Positions 33,201-42,507 of a DNA stretch of 64,000 nucleotides are shown piece by piece. The position numbers and the translations under genes are program-made. The DNA is from Variibacter gotjawalensis (GTDB lineage Bacteria > Pseudomonadota > Alphaproteobacteria > Rhizobiales > Xanthobacteraceae): positions 1,069,501 through 1,133,500 of the forward strand of contig NZ_AP014946.1 in NCBI RefSeq assembly GCF_002355335.1, written 5' to 3'. The notes below the pieces were generated by a model. It did no database searches and had not been told where the DNA came from. It saw nothing but the letters and a program-made list of their open reading frames with translations. Within the stretch, counting starts at the first letter, position 1. Each line of letters opens with the position of its first letter.

Positions 33201-34055
33201 ATGACGCAGCTACCTAAAATGCGATACGCCGCCGATCTCCTGCAGGACAAGGTCGCGCTCGTCACCGGCGGCGGCAGCGGCATGGGCAAGGCAACTGCGC
33301 TCGAGATGGCGCGCTGCGGCGCGCGTATTGTCGTTCTCGGCCGGCGCATTGAGCCCATCGAGGCTTGCGCGAACGAAATCCGCGCGTTCGGCGGCGAAGC
33401 GCTGGCGATTTCGGGAGATATTCGCGACGCGGATCGCATCGACGAAGTGATGCGCGAGATCAAAAGCACCTACGGCAAGCTCGATATCCTCGTGAACAAC
33501 GCGGGCGGCCAATTCGTGACGCCGGCGCGCGAGCTCAACAACAAAGGCTTCGAGACCGTGATCCGCAACAATCTCATCGGATCGTGGCAGATGACGAAAG
33601 CTGCCGCCGATCACTTCATGTTCGAGCACGGCGGCTCGGTGGTGTTCGTTACGGCCTGCGTAAAATCGGGCCTCACCGGGTTCGTGCACACCGCCGCAGC
33701 GCGCGGCGGCGTGCTGATGATGATGAAGACACTCGCGGCCGAATGGGCTGAATACGGGATCCGCCTCAACTGCGTCGCCCCCGGAACCGTGAAGACGGAA
33801 GGTATGGGGCATTACCCGATCAGCCCGGAGCAATGGCTGAAACTCAATCGCAACGTGATGGGCCACATGGGCGATGTCGAAGACATCGCTGGGACGATCA
33901 TCTTTCTCGCGTCGCCACTCGGCAAATTCGTCACCGGCGAAGAATGGTACATCGACGGAGGCGAGACGCTGCATCTCAAGCATGATGCGCGCGACATGAT
34001 CGACGCTATGATGTTCGCCAAGCGCGAGCGCGGCGACGGAAAGATCAAGTCTTAG
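33201..34055 (+). CDS. SDR-family enoyl/dienoyl-CoA reductase-like protein
   Basis: A 284-aa Rossmann protein. TGGGSGMG is the NADPH motif and NNAGGQF the NNAG motif. Where classical SDRs have YxxxK, this reads FVHTAAARGGVLMMMKTLA: the Tyr is absent and the pattern is that of peroxisomal trans-2-enoyl-CoA reductase and 2,4-dienoyl-CoA reductase. That makes an acyl-CoA double-bond reductase more likely than an alcohol dehydrogenase. ATG 33201 fits the fold start. It overlaps the convergent FadH-like gene by four bases and is under operator A. Confidence 0.8.
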   Translation: MTQLPKMRYAADLLQDKVALVTGGGSGMGKATALEMARCGARIVVLGRRIEPIEACANEIRAFGGEALAISGDIRDADRIDEVMREIKSTYGKLDILVNNAGGQFVTPARELNNKGFETVIRNNLIGSWQMTKAAADHFMFEHGGSVVFVTACVKSGLTGFVHTAAARGGVLMMMKTLAAEWAEYGIRLNCVAPGTVKTEGMGHYPISPEQWLKLNRNVMGHMGDVEDIAGTIIFLASPLGKFVTGEEWYIDGGETLHLKHDARDMIDAMMFAKRERGDGKIKS

Positions 34056-36106
34056 AGGCGTTGCGCTACGCGCGTCCCTTCGTCGACTGCGCGCATCGCA
34101 TCGAGTTCCGCCGCCTCTTTCGCTCCGCCGATGATATGCGTTTCGATGCCGCTACCTTGCAACTCGTCGAAGAGCGAGCGGTTCGAATCCTGCCCCGCGC
34201 AGACGACGATCGTGTCCGCTTCGATGAGTTGCGGCATATTGTCGATGAGCACATGGAGTCCCGCATCGTCGATGCGTTGATACGCAACGCCTGTGATGAT
34301 CTTTACGCTGCGCTTTGCGAGGCTGCTGCGCAGAATCCAGCCCGTCGATACGCCAAGCGTCGCTCCAGGGCGTGACGGGCGGCGCTGCAGGATTGTGATT
34401 TGCCGCGTCGGCGTGCGCGGCGCGAGCGGATCGCCCGTCAAGCCGCCAGGCTGCTGCAGCGTCGCGTCGATATTCCATTCTTGCTGGAAGCCCGCATCGC
34501 TCAACGCGCGCGCCTTCGGTGCTTCACCCGGATGCGAGTGACAAAGATATTCGGCGACATCGAAGCCGATGCCGCCCGCGCCGATGATGGCAACGCGATT
34601 GCCGGCATGACGCTTGCCGCTCAGCAGGTCCGTGTAGGTGATGACGTTCGGGTGATCGATCCCCGGAATGTCTGGCATGCGCGGCTGAACGCCCGAAGCC
34701 ACGACAATAGCATCGAACGAATCGCGCAGCTCGCTCGCCGATGGCTTGGAGTTCAGCGCTAAGCGGACACCGCCGTCGGCGATAAGGCCTTCGAAATAGC
34801 GCAGCATCTCGTCGAACTCGACTTTGCCGGGCACCATCCGCGCGAGATTGATCTGTCCTCCGACGCGGTCGCTCGCTTCGAACAGCGTCACGCTGTGGCC
34901 GCGGCGGCTGGCTTCCGCGGCGGCCGCGAGGCCGCCAGCTCCAGCGCCAATCACGGCGACCTTGCGCGATTTCGCGGCTGGCGCTTCGTCGAATTCCGTT
35001 TCGCGGCAGGCGCGCGGGTTGACGAGACAACTTGCGCTGCGATCGGAAAAAATCCGATCGAGGCAAGCCTGATTGCAGGCAATGCAGATGTTGATCTTGC
35101 TCGCATTGCCTTCTCGCACTTTTCGAGCGAAATGCGGATCCGCGAGCATCGGTCGCGCCATCGAGATCAAGTCGGCATCGCCCGAGGCGAGCACATCTTC
35201 GGCGAGTTCAGGCGTATTGATGCGGTTCGACGCGACGACCGGGATTTTCACCGCCCGCCTTAGACGCGCCGGTGCAAAGCGCCACGCCGCGCGCGGCACC
35301 GGATACGCGATGGTCGGGACACGCGCCTCGTGCCATCCAATACCTGTGTTGAGGATATCGGCGCCTGCTTCCTCGACGCGTTGCGCCAGGCGATCGATCT
35401 CATCGGCGGTCGCACCGTTCTCGACGAGGTCGAGCGCGGAGATACGGTAGATGATGATGAATTCCGGTCCGGTCGCAGCGCGTACGCGCTTGACAAGCTC
35501 GACCGGCAGACGATGCCGGTTCTCTTCAGATCCGCCCCATTCATCCGTGCGATCGTTCGTATAGCGGATCGTGAACTCGTTGATGAGGTAACCTTCGGAG
35601 CCCATGATTTCGGCGCCGTCGAAGCCGGCTTCCTTCGCCAGCATGGCACACCGCACGTAGTCCTCGATCGTCTCCTCGATCTTCTCGGGCGTCATCGCCT
35701 GCGGGGGAAATTTGTTGATGCGCGAGCGGACGTTGGTCGGTCCGTAGCATTCCACCTGCTTCGCGTAGCGTCCGGCGTGCAGAATTTGCAGGCAGATCTT
35801 GCTGCCGTGCCGGTGCACGACCTCGGTCAGATGACGCAGTTCGGGCACCTGCGCGCGCTCGGTGAGGATCGGCCCGCCCGGCTCGATCAGACCGGCCGTG
35901 TTCGGCGCATAACCGCCCGTGATGATGAGCCCAGCCTCACCCTTCGCGCGCTCTTCGAGAAAGACCGCCATCTTGTGCAGCCCGTTCTCCTCCATATCGA
36001 GGCGCGTATGCATCGACCCCATGATGATGCGATTGCGCAGAGTCGCGTGCTTGAGCTGCAGCGGCGCCATGAGGTTCGGGAATTGAGCGTTTCCGGGATC
36101 GGCCAT
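34052..36106 (-). CDS. FadH-like 2,4-dienoyl-CoA reductase (OYE-FAD-NADPH)
   Basis: A 684-aa iron-sulfur flavoprotein. Residues 1-360 are an Old-Yellow-Enzyme barrel (NRIIMGSMHTRL, LQILHAGRYA, DGAEIMGSEGYLINEF), then the 4Fe-4S segment (CIACNQACLDRIF and CLVNPRAC), then an FAD/NADPH module (VAVIGAGAGGLAAAAEA and VAIIGAGGIGFDVAEYL). This is the arrangement of bacterial 2,4-dienoyl-CoA reductase, which removes conjugated double bonds left during beta-oxidation of unsaturated chains. ATG 36106 has AAGG upstream; TTG 36121 is unlikely. It is divergent from an acyl-CoA dehydrogenase gene with operator B between them. Confidence 0.88.
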   Translation of the reverse strand: MADPGNAQFPNLMAPLQLKHATLRNRIIMGSMHTRLDMEENGLHKMAVFLEERAKGEAGLIITGGYAPNTAGLIEPGGPILTERAQVPELRHLTEVVHRHGSKICLQILHAGRYAKQVECYGPTNVRSRINKFPPQAMTPEKIEETIEDYVRCAMLAKEAGFDGAEIMGSEGYLINEFTIRYTNDRTDEWGGSEENRHRLPVELVKRVRAATGPEFIIIYRISALDLVENGATADEIDRLAQRVEEAGADILNTGIGWHEARVPTIAYPVPRAAWRFAPARLRRAVKIPVVASNRINTPELAEDVLASGDADLISMARPMLADPHFARKVREGNASKINICIACNQACLDRIFSDRSASCLVNPRACRETEFDEAPAAKSRKVAVIGAGAGGLAAAAEASRRGHSVTLFEASDRVGGQINLARMVPGKVEFDEMLRYFEGLIADGGVRLALNSKPSASELRDSFDAIVVASGVQPRMPDIPGIDHPNVITYTDLLSGKRHAGNRVAIIGAGGIGFDVAEYLCHSHPGEAPKARALSDAGFQQEWNIDATLQQPGGLTGDPLAPRTPTRQITILQRRPSRPGATLGVSTGWILRSSLAKRSVKIITGVAYQRIDDAGLHVLIDNMPQLIEADTIVVCAGQDSNRSLFDELQGSGIETHIIGGAKEAAELDAMRAVDEGTRVAQRL

Positions 36107-36131
36107 CTCTGCAGCCTTCAAATTGCAGGAA

Positions 36132-36151
36132 ATTCTAACGCTTGTTAGACT
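36132..36151. promoter_or_regulatory. TetR-regulon operator B
   Basis: ATTCTAAC-GCTT-GTTAGACT; the left half is identical to operator A and the right differs at one position. It lies in the divergent spacer between the FadH-like gene and the acyl-CoA dehydrogenase gene. Confidence 0.75.
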
Positions 36152-36195
36152 GGTGGAAGATTAGAAGAATTGCAAGTTACGCCGAGAGGAACGCT

Positions 36196-37362
36196 ATGGA
36201 CTTCGCGCTCACCGAGCAGCAGCAAGCTTTTCGCGAAGTCGCGGAGCGTTTCTCGCGCGAGAAACTCGCTCCTCACTATCAGCGACGCGCGAAGACCCAC
36301 GCGCTCGACCGCGATCTCCTGCGCGAGATGGGGGCGCTCGGTTTGATCGGCGCGGACATGCCCGAAGAATTTGGAGGGCTCGGCGAAAGCAGCGTCACGG
36401 CGGGCGTGATCATCGAACAGATCGCCTACGGCGACTTCAACGTCAGCTATGTGCAGTTGCTCGGATCACTGATGGGCGGCATGATCGCGCAGCACGCGAC
36501 GCCGGAGATCACGCGCGAATGGCTGCCGCGCATCACGAGCGGCGCGTCCGTGATCGGCCTCGGCCTCACTGAGCCGCGCGGCGGATCGGATGCTGCGAAT
36601 CTCATTCTGCGCGCCGATCGTTCCGGCAATGGCTATCGCCTCAATGGCGAGAAAACGTCGATGAGCGGTGCCGATCAAGCCGATGCCGCCGTGATCTTCG
36701 CGCGGACCGGCAAGGTGGAGGATGGCGCGCGCGGCGTCAGCGCCTTCTTCGTTGATCTCAATCAACCGGGCATCACACGGACTCATTTCGACGACATCGG
36801 CACCAAGCCGGTCGGGCGTGGATCGGTTTTCTTCGACGATGTTTTCGTCCCCGCCGAGTGCCTCATGGCCGAGGAGAACAAGGGCTTCTCGAAGATCATG
36901 GCGGGGTTCGATTACAGCCGGGCGCTGATCGGGCTCGAATGCATCGGGCCTGCGCAAGCCTCCGTTGACGAGGCCTGGGCCTACAGCGGCGAACGGAAAG
37001 CTTTCGATCGTCCGATTGCGCAGTTTCAGGGCGTCAGCTTCCCGCTCGCCGAAGCCGAGACGCAGCTGACGATGATGCGCCAGCTTTGCTACTACACGCT
37101 CTCCCTGCGCGATCGCGGCCTGCCGCATACGGCCGAGGCCGCGATGTGCAAGTGGTATGTGCCGAAGGTCACGTGCGAAATCATCCACCAATGCCTGCTC
37201 ACGCATGGGCACTATGGCTACACAACCGATTTGCCCTTCCATCAGCGCTACCTCGACGTGATGGGGCTGCAGATCGGCGACGGTACGGCGCAGATTCAGA
37301 AGCTGGTGATTGCGCGTGAGAAAATCGGCCGTGTCGCCGTGCAATACGCAAAGCAGAGCTAG
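36196..37362 (+). CDS. acyl-CoA dehydrogenase (cyclohexanecarboxyl-CoA dehydrogenase-like)
   Basis: A 388-aa FAD enzyme. ALGLIGADMPEEFGGLGESS, GLGLTEPRGGSDAANL, TSMSGADQADAAVIFAR and GHYGYTTDLPFHQRYLDVMG are conserved; the last segment and QIGDGTAQIQKLVIAREKIG suit the branch that includes AliB/BadJ-type cyclohexanecarboxyl-CoA dehydrogenases, which is a similarity from memory, not a search. GAGAGGAA before ATG 36196 fixes the start. Operator B lies 45 bases upstream. It overlaps the convergent transglutaminase-like gene by four bases. Confidence 0.85.
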   Translation: MDFALTEQQQAFREVAERFSREKLAPHYQRRAKTHALDRDLLREMGALGLIGADMPEEFGGLGESSVTAGVIIEQIAYGDFNVSYVQLLGSLMGGMIAQHATPEITREWLPRITSGASVIGLGLTEPRGGSDAANLILRADRSGNGYRLNGEKTSMSGADQADAAVIFARTGKVEDGARGVSAFFVDLNQPGITRTHFDDIGTKPVGRGSVFFDDVFVPAECLMAEENKGFSKIMAGFDYSRALIGLECIGPAQASVDEAWAYSGERKAFDRPIAQFQGVSFPLAEAETQLTMMRQLCYYTLSLRDRGLPHTAEAAMCKWYVPKVTCEIIHQCLLTHGHYGYTTDLPFHQRYLDVMGLQIGDGTAQIQKLVIAREKIGRVAVQYAKQS

Positions 37363-38042
37363 CGAGCAGCACCGAATTGCTTGTCGCCGCTTGCAGCACC
37401 TTCTCGGCTCGCTTGCATCAACTTCGGATAGAGGCGCTCGAAATCGCCGAGGAGCGTATCGATAGGTGGGTCTGCAAACCAACCACGATCGTTGACGTAT
37501 TCCATGTGGCGATGATTGCGTGTGTCGAATTCATGGAAGAGCGCGTCGTTCTTGCCGTCGAAGATCAGTTGCTTCACGCCGAAGCGTTCGCAGAGTTCTG
37601 TGTTGAAAGCCGGCGTCACCTTGATCATCCGGCCATCGAGCCAGAGCGCGACATAGCCGTGATAGATGAACAGGTCCGTGCCCATCAGATCGGCGAGCTT
37701 CGGCGAATTGAGATGGTTTTTCACGTCGGCGAAGCCAACCGCGGCCGGTATCCCAGCGGCGCGCAACGCTGCGGTGAGCAATATGGCTTTCGGAACGCAA
37801 TACGCCGACGGCTGTTTCGCCACATAACTGGCGCGATATTCCGGCGGCGTCGTGCCGATGCTGAAGGGGTTGTAGCGAATGTCGTCGCGAACAGCATCGA
37901 AGAGGCGGATCGCCTTCTCGCTCGGACTCGCATTCTGGATGCCTTCGAGCGCGCGATCCGTAAAAGCGCGCACTTCCGGAGAGTCGCTGTCGATGTAGGG
38001 GCTCGACTCAAGATATTCGGGGCGGATTTCCGGCGGCGACAT
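37359..38042 (-). CDS. transglutaminase-like (papain-fold) protein
   Basis: A 227-aa protein with the transglutaminase-core layout: the catalytic Cys in AYCVPKAILLTAALRAAGIP, His in YHGYVALWLDG and Asp/Asn in VTPAFN. Preceding residues (DAVRDDIRYNPFSIG) match the usual segment before the Cys. There is no signal peptide, so it is cytoplasmic. GAGAGG lies upstream of ATG 38042; ATG 38066 is adjacent to operator C. It shares operator C with the divergent CoA-ligase gene. Why a protease- or amidase-like enzyme is co-regulated with acyl-CoA genes is unclear; hydrolysis of an amide-conjugated substrate is one idea. Confidence 0.75.
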   Translation of the reverse strand: MSPPEIRPEYLESSPYIDSDSPEVRAFTDRALEGIQNASPSEKAIRLFDAVRDDIRYNPFSIGTTPPEYRASYVAKQPSAYCVPKAILLTAALRAAGIPAAVGFADVKNHLNSPKLADLMGTDLFIYHGYVALWLDGRMIKVTPAFNTELCERFGVKQLIFDGKNDALFHEFDTRNHRHMEYVNDRGWFADPPIDTLLGDFERLYPKLMQASREGAASGDKQFGAAR

Positions 38043-38066
38043 CCTAGTGCCTCTCGATTTGACCAT

Positions 38067-38086
38067 TACCTAACAGGTGTTAGAAA
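38067..38086. promoter_or_regulatory. TetR-regulon operator C
   Basis: TACCTAAC-AGGT-GTTAGAAA keeps the CTAAC-N4-GTTAG core. It lies between the divergent transglutaminase-like gene and the CoA-ligase gene. Confidence 0.7.
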
Positions 38087-38121
38087 ATGCGGTCAATGAC
38101 CTGTGGCGCTCCGTGAACCTG

Positions 38122-40080
38122 ATGACCGACAATAACAACTATGTCTGGACGCCGCCGCAGGAGCTGATCGACAGCAGCAACCTCACAGCCTTTCTGCGTG
38201 CCACTCATCAATCCGACTACGATGCGCTTTTGGCGAAAGCGGATGTCGATCCTGCATGGCTGATGGAAGCAGTGTTTCGCTTCTGCGACGTTCGCTTTTA
38301 CCGGCCTTACGACCATATGCTCGACGTCTCGCGCGGTCTCCCCTGGGCGCGCTGGTGCGCCGGCGGCACGACGAACATCGTGCTCAATTGCATCGACAAG
38401 CATCGAGATACGCCGGTGTGGGACCAGACATTTCTCGTCTGGGAGGGTGAGGACGCGAGCGAGCAGCGCTCGCTGACCTATCGCGAGTTTGCCGAAGACG
38501 TTGGGCGATTGGCGCAAGCGTTGGACAACCTCGGCATCAAGCGTGGCGACGTCGTCGCGATCTATATGCCGAATCTTCCCGAAACGTTCGTCGCCTTCTT
38601 CGCGATCCTCAAGATCGGCGCGATCGTCATGCCGCTGTTTTCCGGCTTCGGCCCAAGCCCGATCACGACGCGTCTGAATCACGGCGGCGCAAAGGCAGTC
38701 ATCACGGCAAGCGGGACGTGGCGGCGCGGCGTGCCGGCTGCACTAAAGCCTGCACTCGATAGCGCGCTTGAAACAGCACCGAGCGTCGAGCATGTGATCG
38801 TGTACGAGCGCGAAGGACTTGGCATCCAGACGCCGATGCGCGCAGGCCGCGATCATTGGTGGCATGATGTTGTGAGCGGCCAAAACGGTTCAATCGCGAC
38901 GGCAGAGATGGCAGCCGACGACCCCGCGATCCTTCTCTATACATCAGGCACCACCGGAGAGCCGAAGGGCTGCGTGTGGACGCATGTCAGCTTCATCGGC
39001 TCGATGGTGACGCGCGACATCATCATCTGCGGCGATTTCAAAGCGACGGATCGCTTTTTCTTCATGAGCGATATGGGTTGGATGGTGGGCGCCATGTGCG
39101 CCTGCATCCCCAGCATCTCGGGCGCGAGCTTGCTGGTTGCCGAAGGAACGCCAGACTTTCCCGACACCGGACGTTTCTGGCGACTGATTCAAGACCACGA
39201 AATCACGTATCTTGGAGTATCGCCGACAATCGTCCGCAGTCTGATGCGCTACTGCGACGAGGTCGAGCGTTATGACCTCTCACGTTTGCGGATGACGACA
39301 TCGGGCGGCGAAGCGTGGACCGAAGGCCCTTGGCGCTGGTTCTTCGAGCATGTCTGCAAGCGGGAACTGCCGATCATCAACATCACGGGCGGCACCGAGG
39401 TCGGTGGGTGCATCCTGATTGGCACGCCGAACCATCCGATGAATCCGGGCTCGTTCTCGCGCCGCGCGCTCGGCATGGGTGCTGATATCGTCGACATGTC
39501 GGGAAACGCTGTGCCGCAAGGCGAAGTCGGCGAGCTTGTCTTGCGCAACCCGTCGATCGGCATGACGAAGAGTTTGTGGAAGGCCGACGAGCGTTACGTC
39601 GAGAGCTATTGGAACACGATCCCAGGCCTGTGGGTCCACGGCGACTTCGCCATGCAGGGGAACGACGGCCTCTACTATGTGCTCGGCCGATCCGACGACA
39701 CGATCAAGATTTCAGGCAAACGCACGGGGCCGGCGGAACTTGAAGGGATTTTGATAGGGACCGGCAAGCTCGCTGAGGCAGCCGTCTTTGGCGTTCCGCA
39801 TCCGGTAAAGGGGTCGGCGATCGTTTGCGCTTGCGTGCCGATGCCGAGTGCCGACACGCGCGGTCTCACCGAAGAGCTATCGGCCGCATTGGTCAAGGGC
39901 ATGGGCGCGTCCTATCGCCCCGAACGCGTACTGCTCGTCGACGATCTGCCGCGCACGCGGAACATGAAGATCATGCGCCGCGTGTTGCGTGCCGTGCTGG
40001 AGAATAAGGACCCGGGCGATCTCTCGGCGCTCGCTAATCCGGAAGCCGTTGACGCGATCCGACGGCAGGTTGCCGGCTAG
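38122..40080 (+). CDS. acyl-CoA synthetase, acetyl-CoA-synthetase-like subfamily
   Basis: A 652-aa adenylate-forming ligase with the acetyl-CoA-synthetase N-terminal extension. P-loop LLYTSGTTGEPKGC, A5 NITGGTEVGG, A7 WVHGDFA, and A8 GRSDDTIKISGKRTGPAELE are present, and the C-terminal KxxR-type Lys lies in TRNMKIMRRVLR. It would activate a carboxylate for the pathway. ATG 38122 is chosen; upstream codons from GTG 38077 overlap operator C. Its stop overlaps the convergent crotonase stop. Exact substrate unknown, but it is one of three ligases of the island. Confidence 0.87.
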   Translation: MTDNNNYVWTPPQELIDSSNLTAFLRATHQSDYDALLAKADVDPAWLMEAVFRFCDVRFYRPYDHMLDVSRGLPWARWCAGGTTNIVLNCIDKHRDTPVWDQTFLVWEGEDASEQRSLTYREFAEDVGRLAQALDNLGIKRGDVVAIYMPNLPETFVAFFAILKIGAIVMPLFSGFGPSPITTRLNHGGAKAVITASGTWRRGVPAALKPALDSALETAPSVEHVIVYEREGLGIQTPMRAGRDHWWHDVVSGQNGSIATAEMAADDPAILLYTSGTTGEPKGCVWTHVSFIGSMVTRDIIICGDFKATDRFFFMSDMGWMVGAMCACIPSISGASLLVAEGTPDFPDTGRFWRLIQDHEITYLGVSPTIVRSLMRYCDEVERYDLSRLRMTTSGGEAWTEGPWRWFFEHVCKRELPIINITGGTEVGGCILIGTPNHPMNPGSFSRRALGMGADIVDMSGNAVPQGEVGELVLRNPSIGMTKSLWKADERYVESYWNTIPGLWVHGDFAMQGNDGLYYVLGRSDDTIKISGKRTGPAELEGILIGTGKLAEAAVFGVPHPVKGSAIVCACVPMPSADTRGLTEELSAALVKGMGASYRPERVLLVDDLPRTRNMKIMRRVLRAVLENKDPGDLSALANPEAVDAIRRQVAG

Positions 40081-40886
40081 ATCGGGCACTCCGGCGGGAA
40101 TTGCGGCTTGCGCTTTTCGAGATGCGATGCGAGGCCTTCGCGGGCTTCCGCGCCCGTGAAACCTAGGATCTCCAAAGCCGTCGACGTATCGAACAGCGGC
40201 CCGTTCACGCGCAGCCAGTTGTTGAGCGAATACTTCGTCCAGCGGATAGCGCTTTGCGCGCCGGTCGCAAGATCAACGGCCGTTTCCAGCGCGATCTTCT
40301 GCAGCTCGTCATCCTCGACGCACAGCGAGACGAGGCCGATGCGCTCCGCTTCGGTTCCGGAGAGCGGCTTGCAGGTGAGGAGATAGTATTTCGCCTTGGC
40401 AAGACCGCAGAGCAACGGCCAGATGATGCAAGCAACATCCCCGGCCGCGACGCCGAGACGCGTGTGGCCATCGACGATCTTTGCGGATTTTCCGCAGATG
40501 GAGACATCGGCCAGAATTCCGACGACGAGGCCTGCACCGACCGCAACGCCGTTGATCGCCGAAATGATCGGCTTGTTGCAGTTGATGACGTTGTAGACGA
40601 GGTCTTTTGCCTCTTTCCACGTCGACATGCGGGCGACCGGATTGTCGAGGATGCTCTTGATGAGTTCAAAATCGCCACCGGCCGAGAAAGCCTTGCCGGC
40701 GCCAGTAACGATGATCGCGTTGATATCCGGGTCCTCGTTGATGTCGCGCCAGATATGCGTCAGCTGGGTGTGCGTTTCTGCATCCACCGAATTATACGTT
40801 TCGGGCCGATCGAACGTGATGCGCAGCACGCGCTTCGCCGGATAATCGAGTTTGAGCTTCGTATAGGCGGCGTAACGATCGGCCAT
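40077..40886 (-). CDS. enoyl-CoA hydratase/isomerase family protein
   Basis: A 269-aa crotonase: VLRITFDRPETYNSVDAET, AFSAGGDFELIKSIL (CoA site), NGVAVGAGLVVGILADVSICG (oxyanion hole), ending in LEKRKPQFPP. GAGGA before ATG 40886 sets the start. Operator D lies 30 bases upstream, shared with the divergent FadD-type ligase gene. Its acid/base position near RLGVAAGDVACIIWP has Asp rather than the Glu seen in standard hydratases, so another crotonase reaction is possible. Confidence 0.85.
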   Translation of the reverse strand: MADRYAAYTKLKLDYPAKRVLRITFDRPETYNSVDAETHTQLTHIWRDINEDPDINAIIVTGAGKAFSAGGDFELIKSILDNPVARMSTWKEAKDLVYNVINCNKPIISAINGVAVGAGLVVGILADVSICGKSAKIVDGHTRLGVAAGDVACIIWPLLCGLAKAKYYLLTCKPLSGTEAERIGLVSLCVEDDELQKIALETAVDLATGAQSAIRWTKYSLNNWLRVNGPLFDTSTALEILGFTGAEAREGLASHLEKRKPQFPPECPI

Positions 40887-40916
40887 GGACGTCCTCGCAA
40901 ACAAGCTTGTTCATTG

Positions 40917-40936
40917 TTTCTAACAGATGTTAGAAA
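40917..40936. promoter_or_regulatory. TetR-regulon operator D
   Basis: TTTCTAAC-AGAT-GTTAGAAA, a perfect 8-bp inverted repeat in the spacer between the divergent crotonase and ligase genes. Confidence 0.8.
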
Positions 40937-40971
40937 TTCTACGGGCGATCCGCGAAGGCTGCAAGTAAGCG

Positions 40972-42507
40972 ATGAACCAAGCGATCGATTCGGCAATCAC
41001 ACAAGCCGGCACGTCGTCGACGGTCGGCGCGCTGTTTCGTGCCCGCGCGTTGCTCGCAGGTTCGGCACCGGCCGTGGAATATCGCGGCCGCGTAATCGGC
41101 TACGCAGAACTCGGCGAGCGCGTGAAGCGCACCACCGCAATGCTGGCGGCACAAGGGCTTCAGCGTGGCGATCGCGTCGCGCTGTTGTCGCGCAATCGCC
41201 CGGAATATCTCGAGATCGAACTTGCCGCGGCCAATCTCGGTGTCATCACGGCATGCCTCAATTGGCGGCTCTCGAGAAAGGAACTGACGTATTGCGTCGA
41301 ACTCGTCTCGCCGAAGCTGCTGATTGCGGAGGCCGATCTCGCCGCGAATGTTCCGGACAGCGCAATCCCGCGCCTTGAGCTCGGCGAACCGTACGAACGT
41401 TTGCTTGCCGCGCAGACACGCCGCGACACGCCGATCGTCGCGGAGCCGGAAGACGGGCTCGTCATCCTTTACACGAGTGGCACAACAGGGCTGCCGAAAG
41501 GCGCCATCGTCTCGCATCGCGCAATGGTGGCGCGCGCGATGGTGTTCACGTCGGAACTCCATATCGACGTCGACGATGCCTTCGTCGCATGGGCGCCGAT
41601 GTTCCATATGGCGTCGACCGATCACGCGCTCGCAACGCTGTTGCGCGGCGGCACTGTCGTGATGGTCGATGGATTTCAGGCCGAGCCCATTGTGCGCGCC
41701 GTCGCTGAGCACAAGATCGGCTGGCTCGTGCTGATCCCCGGCATGGTCGATGCAATTGCGGATGCATTGCGCGCGACCCCCATCGTCCCACGTGGAATCC
41801 GCGTTTGCGGCGCGATGGCGGATCTCGTGCCGTCGAAGTCGATCGCGGCCGTTACCGAATTGCTTCAAGCGCCTTACCTTAACAGCTTCGGTTCTACGGA
41901 AACCGGATTACCTCCGGCAACGCGCGGTATGATCCCAATCGGCGAAGCGCCGGCGCGGCTCTCGAAACGACAAAGCGCATTCTGCGAGATCAAGCTTGTT
42001 GACCCTAACGACAACGAAGTTGCAGTCGGACAGCCGGGCGAACTCGCGATGCGCGGGCCGACACTCTTCTCCGGCTACTGGGAAGCGCACGAAACCAATG
42101 CGCGCGACTTTCGCGGTGGCTGGTTCCACATGGGCGATGTCATGCGCCGCAACGAAGACGGCACGCTCGATTTCGTCGATCGCGCCAAATACATGATCAA
42201 AAGCGGCGGCGAGAATGTTTATCCGGCCGAGATCGAACGGGTGCTTCTGATGGACAAGCGCATCAGCGAAGCGGCCGTTGTCCGCGCGCCGGATGCGAAG
42301 TGGGGCGAAGTGCCGGTCGCCTTCGTCGCACTGCGTGACGAGACTGTCAGCGACGCTGAGCTTGCTGCGCTCTGCCGGCGCGATCTCGCCGGCTACAAGC
42401 GGCCGCGTGAATTTCACTTCATCGGCTTCGACGATTTTCCACGCTCGACGAGCGGCAAAGTGCAACGACACGAACTCGAAGCGCGGCTCGCGAAGGGAGA
42501 GACATGA
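40972..42507 (+). CDS. acyl-CoA ligase, FadD/FadD3-like
   Basis: A 511-aa ANL enzyme activating a carboxylate with ATP and CoA. P-loop ILYTSGTTGLPKGA, A5 NSFGSTETGLPPA, A7 WFHMGDVM, A8 VDRAKYMIKSGGENVYPAEIE and A10 PRSTSGKVQRHELE are all intact. The Met-Asn start lies 35 bases past operator D. Its stop overlaps the start of the thiolase-like gene (ATGA), so the two are coupled with the DUF35 gene. Confidence 0.9.
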   Translation: MNQAIDSAITQAGTSSTVGALFRARALLAGSAPAVEYRGRVIGYAELGERVKRTTAMLAAQGLQRGDRVALLSRNRPEYLEIELAAANLGVITACLNWRLSRKELTYCVELVSPKLLIAEADLAANVPDSAIPRLELGEPYERLLAAQTRRDTPIVAEPEDGLVILYTSGTTGLPKGAIVSHRAMVARAMVFTSELHIDVDDAFVAWAPMFHMASTDHALATLLRGGTVVMVDGFQAEPIVRAVAEHKIGWLVLIPGMVDAIADALRATPIVPRGIRVCGAMADLVPSKSIAAVTELLQAPYLNSFGSTETGLPPATRGMIPIGEAPARLSKRQSAFCEIKLVDPNDNEVAVGQPGELAMRGPTLFSGYWEAHETNARDFRGGWFHMGDVMRRNEDGTLDFVDRAKYMIKSGGENVYPAEIERVLLMDKRISEAAVVRAPDAKWGEVPVAFVALRDETVSDAELAALCRRDLAGYKRPREFHFIGFDDFPRSTSGKVQRHELEARLAKGET

